Both the position numbers and the translations under genes were made by a program. Shown here one piece after another: positions 6,664-8,709 of a stretch of DNA of 8,709 bases. The first letter of the stretch is position 1; each line of letters starts with the position of its first letter. Below the pieces are notes generated by a model that saw only the letters and a list, made by a program, of their open reading frames with translations, was not told the DNA's origin and did no database searches. This DNA comes from Marinobacter sp. (GTDB lineage Bacteria > Pseudomonadota > Gammaproteobacteria > Pseudomonadales > Oleiphilaceae): positions 1-8,709 of the forward strand of contig JAEPMM010000117.1 of assembly GCA_017643965.1 (NCBI GenBank), given 5' to 3'.

Positions 6664-6672
6664 AGCATATCA
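6664..6672 (-). promoter_or_regulatory. Weak extended -10 candidate for nhaP2
   Basis: On the minus strand TGA-TATGCT (TATGCT at 6664-6669) resembles an extended -10 and lies 24 bases before the nhaP2 ATG. No -35 is recognisable at the usual distance. It is the best candidate in the 126-bp gap shared with the divergent tRNA promoter, but it is a weak call. Confidence 0.25.
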
Positions 6673-6715
6673 GGACTGTTACAGCGGCGGTGATCGGATT
6701 TCCGGTTACCGGGAC

Positions 6716-6745
6716 TTGCCGGCCGCGGGTCGCTCCGCTTATATT
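6716..6745 (+). promoter_or_regulatory. tRNA-Gly promoter
   Basis: TTGCCG (6716-6721) and TATATT (6740-6745) are separated by 18 bp and lead into a GC-rich discriminator (GCCGGA). Such discriminators are typical of stable-RNA promoters under growth-rate and stringent control. The mature tRNA begins 20 bases after the -10, leaving a short 5' leader for RNase P to remove. Confidence 0.7.
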
Positions 6746-6765
6746 GCCGGAACGGCAGCCGATTT

Positions 6766-6839
6766 GCGGGTGTAGTTCAATGGTAGAACGGCAGCTTCCC
6801 AAGCTGCATACGAGGGTTCGATTCCCTTCACCCGCTCCA
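6766..6839 (+). tRNA. glyU: tRNA-Gly, anticodon CCC
   Basis: A complete 74-nt tRNA with encoded CCA. The acceptor stem GCGGGTG (6766-6772) pairs with CACCCGC (6829-6835). The D arm is GTTC-AATGGTA-GAAC. The anticodon stem GCAGC/GCTGC holds the loop TTCCCAA with anticodon CCC at 6798-6800, reading GGG codons. The T arm is AGGG-TTCGATT-CCCT, then discriminator T and CCA. It differs from E. coli glyU (anticodon CCC) at only a few positions, mainly compensated stem changes. It is a single gene with no other tRNA in the window and no attached duplicate 3' end that would indicate an integrated element. Confidence 0.98.
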
Positions 6840-6842
6840 GCC

Positions 6843-6856
6843 GGCGCCCGGGCGCC
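6843..6856. other. GC-only 14-bp palindrome between tRNA-Gly and ndh ends
   Basis: GGCGCCCGGGCGCC is a perfect palindrome filling most of the 21 bp between the tRNA 3' end and the convergent ndh stop. It can fold as a five-pair stem with a CCGG loop on either strand but has no T tract. It may pause polymerase or mark 3' ends for both transcripts; no intrinsic terminator is otherwise visible here. Confidence 0.4.
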
Positions 6857-6860
6857 CGCG

Positions 6861-8171
6861 TCAGTGGAGTTTCAGGCGAGGATGCATGGCGCGGCTGATG
6901 CGGTCCATCAGCCAGATAATGCCGGTGCGGAGGAACCCGTGCAGGGCGACCTGGTGCATACGGTACAGGGAAACATAGAACAACCTCGCCACCCTGCCTT
7001 CAATATACATGCTGCGCCCCGACAGATTGCCCATCAGGTTGCCCACCGTGGTGTAGCGGCTGAAATTGATCAGTGAGCCGTGATCGTTGTACACGAACGG
7101 AATCGCGGCCTTGCCCTCGAGCCGGTTGCACAGGGTTTTGAACAGCGCATCGGCTTGCTGGTGGGCGGCCTGGGCTCTCGGAGGCACAGTCAGCTCGCTG
7201 TCGGGCTGCGGGCAGGCCGCGCAGTCGCCGAAGGCAAAGATGTCAGGGTCTGCGGTGGTTTGCAGGGTCTGCTCCACCACCAACTGATTGCTGCGATTGG
7301 TTTCCAGTCCTTCCAGGGCGGTCAGAAAACCCGGTGCCTTGATGCCTGCGGCCCAGATGGTCATTTCCGAAGGCAGTTCGGTGCCATCTTTCATGACCAC
7401 ACTCCCGGCGCGGATTTCACTGACCGGCTGGCCGGTGAGCACCTGCACGTTCTGGTGTTCCAGCTCCCGGGTTGCGGCTGCGGAGAGCCGGCCGGGGAGC
7501 GCCGGTAAAATCCGGTCAGCGGCCTCGATCACGGTAATCGATACGTCGGAAGCCTGCAGGTGATTCATGCCGTAAACCGGCAATTCCCTCGATGCCAGGC
7601 GCAGCTCGGCGGCCAGTTCGACACCGGTGGCGCCGGCACCGATGATGTTGATGTTCAGGGTGTGTTGGCCACCCTGCAGGGCTTCGTGGTTTTTCCTCAG
7701 GAAGGCGTTCAGCATCAGGTTGTGGAAGCGCCGCGCCTGTTTGAGACTGTCCAGGAACAGACAATGGTCCTGCGCGCCGGGGGTCCCGAAATCGTTTGCG
7801 GTACTGCCAACGGCAATCACCAGGGTGTCGTAGGCGATACGGCGTTCGGGCACCACTTCGGTGCCATCTTCATCATGAAACGGGGCAATCACCAGTTGTT
7901 TCGTCTGGCGGTCAAGCCCGGTCATGCGGCCAAGCTGGAACTCATAGTGATGCTTGCGGGCGTGGGCGCGGTAGTTGATCTCATTGGCGTTGGCATCGAG
8001 GGAGCCGGAGGCCACTTCGTGGAGCAGCGGTTTCCAGACATGGGTCAGTCCGGAATCCACCAGAGTAATCCGTGCCCGTTTTTTCCGACCGAGTTTGTTG
8101 CCCAGGCTGGTGACCAGTTCGAGACCGCCGGCGCCGCCGCCAACCACCACGATGTGATGAAGGTTGTCCAT
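6861..8171 (-). CDS. ndh: Type II NADH dehydrogenase (NADH:quinone oxidoreductase)
   Basis: Single-subunit FAD enzyme bound to the inner face of the cytoplasmic membrane. It passes electrons from NADH to the quinone pool without pumping protons. It has 436 residues (E. coli Ndh has 434) and matches that protein throughout. The FAD-binding GGGAGG is at 11-16 after a beta strand, and KPLLHEVASGSLD at 47-59. The NADH-binding GAGATG is at 178-183, the second FAD motif IFAFGDCA at 311-318, and the quinone-site motif AQAAHQ at 333-338. The C-terminal membrane-binding helices end in the E. coli-like PRLKLH. Two in-frame ATGs exist. The one at 8171 is preferred because AAGG sits 10 bases upstream; the one at 8180 would have that site only one base away. 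Its leader contains a strong inverted repeat (8197-8228). It shares its direction with the TetR-family gene upstream. Confidence 0.96.
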   Translation of the reverse strand: MDNLHHIVVVGGGAGGLELVTSLGNKLGRKKRARITLVDSGLTHVWKPLLHEVASGSLDANANEINYRAHARKHHYEFQLGRMTGLDRQTKQLVIAPFHDEDGTEVVPERRIAYDTLVIAVGSTANDFGTPGAQDHCLFLDSLKQARRFHNLMLNAFLRKNHEALQGGQHTLNINIIGAGATGVELAAELRLASRELPVYGMNHLQASDVSITVIEAADRILPALPGRLSAAATRELEHQNVQVLTGQPVSEIRAGSVVMKDGTELPSEMTIWAAGIKAPGFLTALEGLETNRSNQLVVEQTLQTTADPDIFAFGDCAACPQPDSELTVPPRAQAAHQQADALFKTLCNRLEGKAAIPFVYNDHGSLINFSRYTTVGNLMGNLSGRSMYIEGRVARLFYVSLYRMHQVALHGFLRTGIIWLMDRISRAMHPRLKLH

Positions 8172-8196
8172 AACAATCATACCTTGAAGTGAAGAG

Positions 8197-8228
8197 AGCC
8201 AAGCGCTCTCATGCGAAAGCGCTTGGCT
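8197..8228. repeat. Perfect 11-bp inverted repeat in the ndh leader region
   Basis: AGCCAAGCGCT (8197-8207) and AGCGCTTGGCT (8218-8228) are exact reverse complements separated by 10 bases. Each arm also contains the self-palindrome AGCGCT, with centres 16 bp apart. No T tract follows on either strand, so it is not an intrinsic terminator. It lies 25 bases upstream of the preferred ndh start. An operator or a 5' mRNA hairpin are the likely roles; it does not resemble the FNR site that controls E. coli ndh. Confidence 0.75.
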
Positions 8229-8289
8229 GTCCTCACTGGCGTGCAGAACCGACGGGGTACTGTTACAGCAGGATCAAGTCTAACGTTGG

Positions 8290-8330
8290 CGGGGTGGTGG
8301 AGACAATTCTACCTAGGTACCACCACCCCG
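8290..8330. repeat. Perfect 11-bp inverted repeat with a nested palindrome, after the TetR gene
   Basis: CGGGGTGGTGG (8290-8300) and CCACCACCCCG (8320-8330) are exact reverse complements. The 19-base interval ends in a second perfect palindrome, TACCTAGGTA (8310-8319), directly abutting the right arm. The element begins 15 bases after the stop codon of the TetR-family gene on the minus strand. It lacks a T tract, so it could be a Rho-type or 3'-protecting stem, or the palindrome could be a protein-binding site. Confidence 0.75.
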
Positions 8331-8345
8331 AGATCAACGGGTGTA

Positions 8346-8709
8346 TTAATGATGGGTGCGGTAACAGTCCAGAATGGACGCCATATCGTCACCCAGCTGT
8401 TGCAGCGCTTCGGCGTGCAGATTCCGTTCGCCCATGGCCCGCAATCCCATGATCTGGCCCTGGATGAGCCGCGCCAGACGTTGGCAGTCAGTGTTGGATG
8501 TCAGTTCCCCCCGTGCCCGGGCCTGTTCCAGCAGCTCGGTGAGTGAGCGCTCGATGGCGGCGAGAATACTGTTGGCCTGCTCGGCAAGTACGGCGTGGGG
8601 GTTGGTGGCTTCCAGCAGCGTCTTGACGATCATGCAGGCCCGCGACGGCGCCGCGATTGCCGGGTTGCAGCTGGGGGCCACGTTGCGCAGGGAATCCTGC
8701 AGGCCGTCA
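8346..8709 (-). CDS. TetR/AcrR family transcriptional regulator, C-terminal part
   Basis: The frame is open from the right edge to TAA at 8346-8348, giving 120 visible residues; the N-terminal DNA-binding domain lies outside the window. What is seen is all-helical. RACMIVKTLLEA is the usual 'GC-[LM]-[IM]-[VN]' helix that opens TetR C-terminal domains. It is followed by a long amphipathic helix (ILAAIERSLTELLEQARARGEL) and then LARLIQGQIMGLRAMGERN and a final helix LQQLGDDMASIL. This pattern fits the AcrR-type ligand-binding and dimerisation domain. A GTG within this stretch at 8681 is not the true start. The ligand and targets are unknown. The next gene in the same direction is ndh, 174 bp away, and the intervening DNA carries two strong inverted repeats. 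Confidence 0.82.
   Translation of the reverse strand, partial: DGLQDSLRNVAPSCNPAIAAPSRACMIVKTLLEATNPHAVLAEQANSILAAIERSLTELLEQARARGELTSNTDCQRLARLIQGQIMGLRAMGERNLHAEALQQLGDDMASILDCYRTHH

Noticed and set aside
6766..6839. tRNA-Gly as an integration site for a mobile element
   Set aside because: No integrase, no duplicated tRNA 3' end and no change of base composition nearby; ndh follows directly and looks native.
7560..8192. 210-codon plus-strand frame opposite ndh
   Set aside because: It is antisense to a full-length Ndh with all cofactor motifs, has no homology I recognise and lacks a ribosome binding site.
8290..8330. Hairpin as an intrinsic terminator of the TetR gene
   Set aside because: No T run follows the stem on the minus strand (the sequence continues CCAACGTTAG), so an intrinsic terminator is not supported, though a Rho-linked or protective stem remains possible.
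8189..8546. Small plus-strand frames across the TetR-ndh gap
   Set aside because: They run through two hairpins and into the antisense of the TetR gene. Composition is not protein-like and no Shine-Dalgarno sequence precedes them.
1..8709. CRISPR array, transposon ends or defence system
   Set aside because: No regularly spaced direct repeats, no transposase or nuclease genes and no paired terminal repeats were seen. All large coding regions belong to known housekeeping or envelope families.

Overview
The window looks like a chromosomal housekeeping and cell-envelope segment of a moderately GC-rich, probably marine gammaproteobacterium. The reasons are a Pseudomonas OprI-type alanine-zipper lipoprotein, an NhaP2-type cation/proton antiporter, an Ndh protein close to the E. 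coli enzyme from end to end, and a tRNA-Gly(CCC) nearly identical to E. coli glyU. A Marinobacter-like organism would fit, but that is inference. I see no integrase, transposase, CRISPR array or other sign of recent transfer.

Layout, left to right. Positions 1-102 (+) hold the last 33 codons of a membrane protein, possibly of the GDT1/UPF0016 family. Positions 147-1202 (+) encode a LysM plus YkuD L,D-transpeptidase of the YcfS/ErfK/YbiS type. Positions 1364-2845 and 2892-3689 (+) form a two-gene nfeD-slipin unit: a membrane ClpP-class serine protease and its stomatin-like partner. A hairpin at 3708-3737 serves as a bidirectional terminator between the slipin and the convergent lipoprotein gene at 3752-4033 (-). 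Upstream of the lipoprotein, on the same strand, are a second, smaller YkuD protein (4243-4806) with its own terminator, and nhaP2 (4906-6639). A tRNA-Gly(CCC) gene (6766-6839, +) diverges from nhaP2 and converges on ndh (6861-8171, -). The right edge holds the C-terminal part of a TetR-family regulator (8346 to the edge, -).

How the genes fit together. Three genes concern attachment of the outer membrane to peptidoglycan: a Braun-type lipoprotein ending in Lys, a transpeptidase of the family that joins such lipoproteins to the wall, and a second YkuD protein whose active-site signature (GCIAVTN) resembles the lipoprotein-detaching enzyme DpaA more than the attaching enzymes. Attachment and release could therefore be encoded within about 5 kb. 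The NfeD-slipin pair is a known membrane quality-control module. NhaP2 and Ndh are separate ion-homeostasis and respiratory functions.

The main unexplained structures are four sets of inverted repeats in intergenic DNA: around the likely nfeD promoter (1290-1329), upstream of the lipoprotein (4069-4084), and two perfect 11-bp-arm hairpins between the TetR gene and ndh (8197-8228 and 8290-8330). No wholly new system is evident. The best leads are the lipoprotein/YkuD arrangement and the TetR-ndh intergenic structures.
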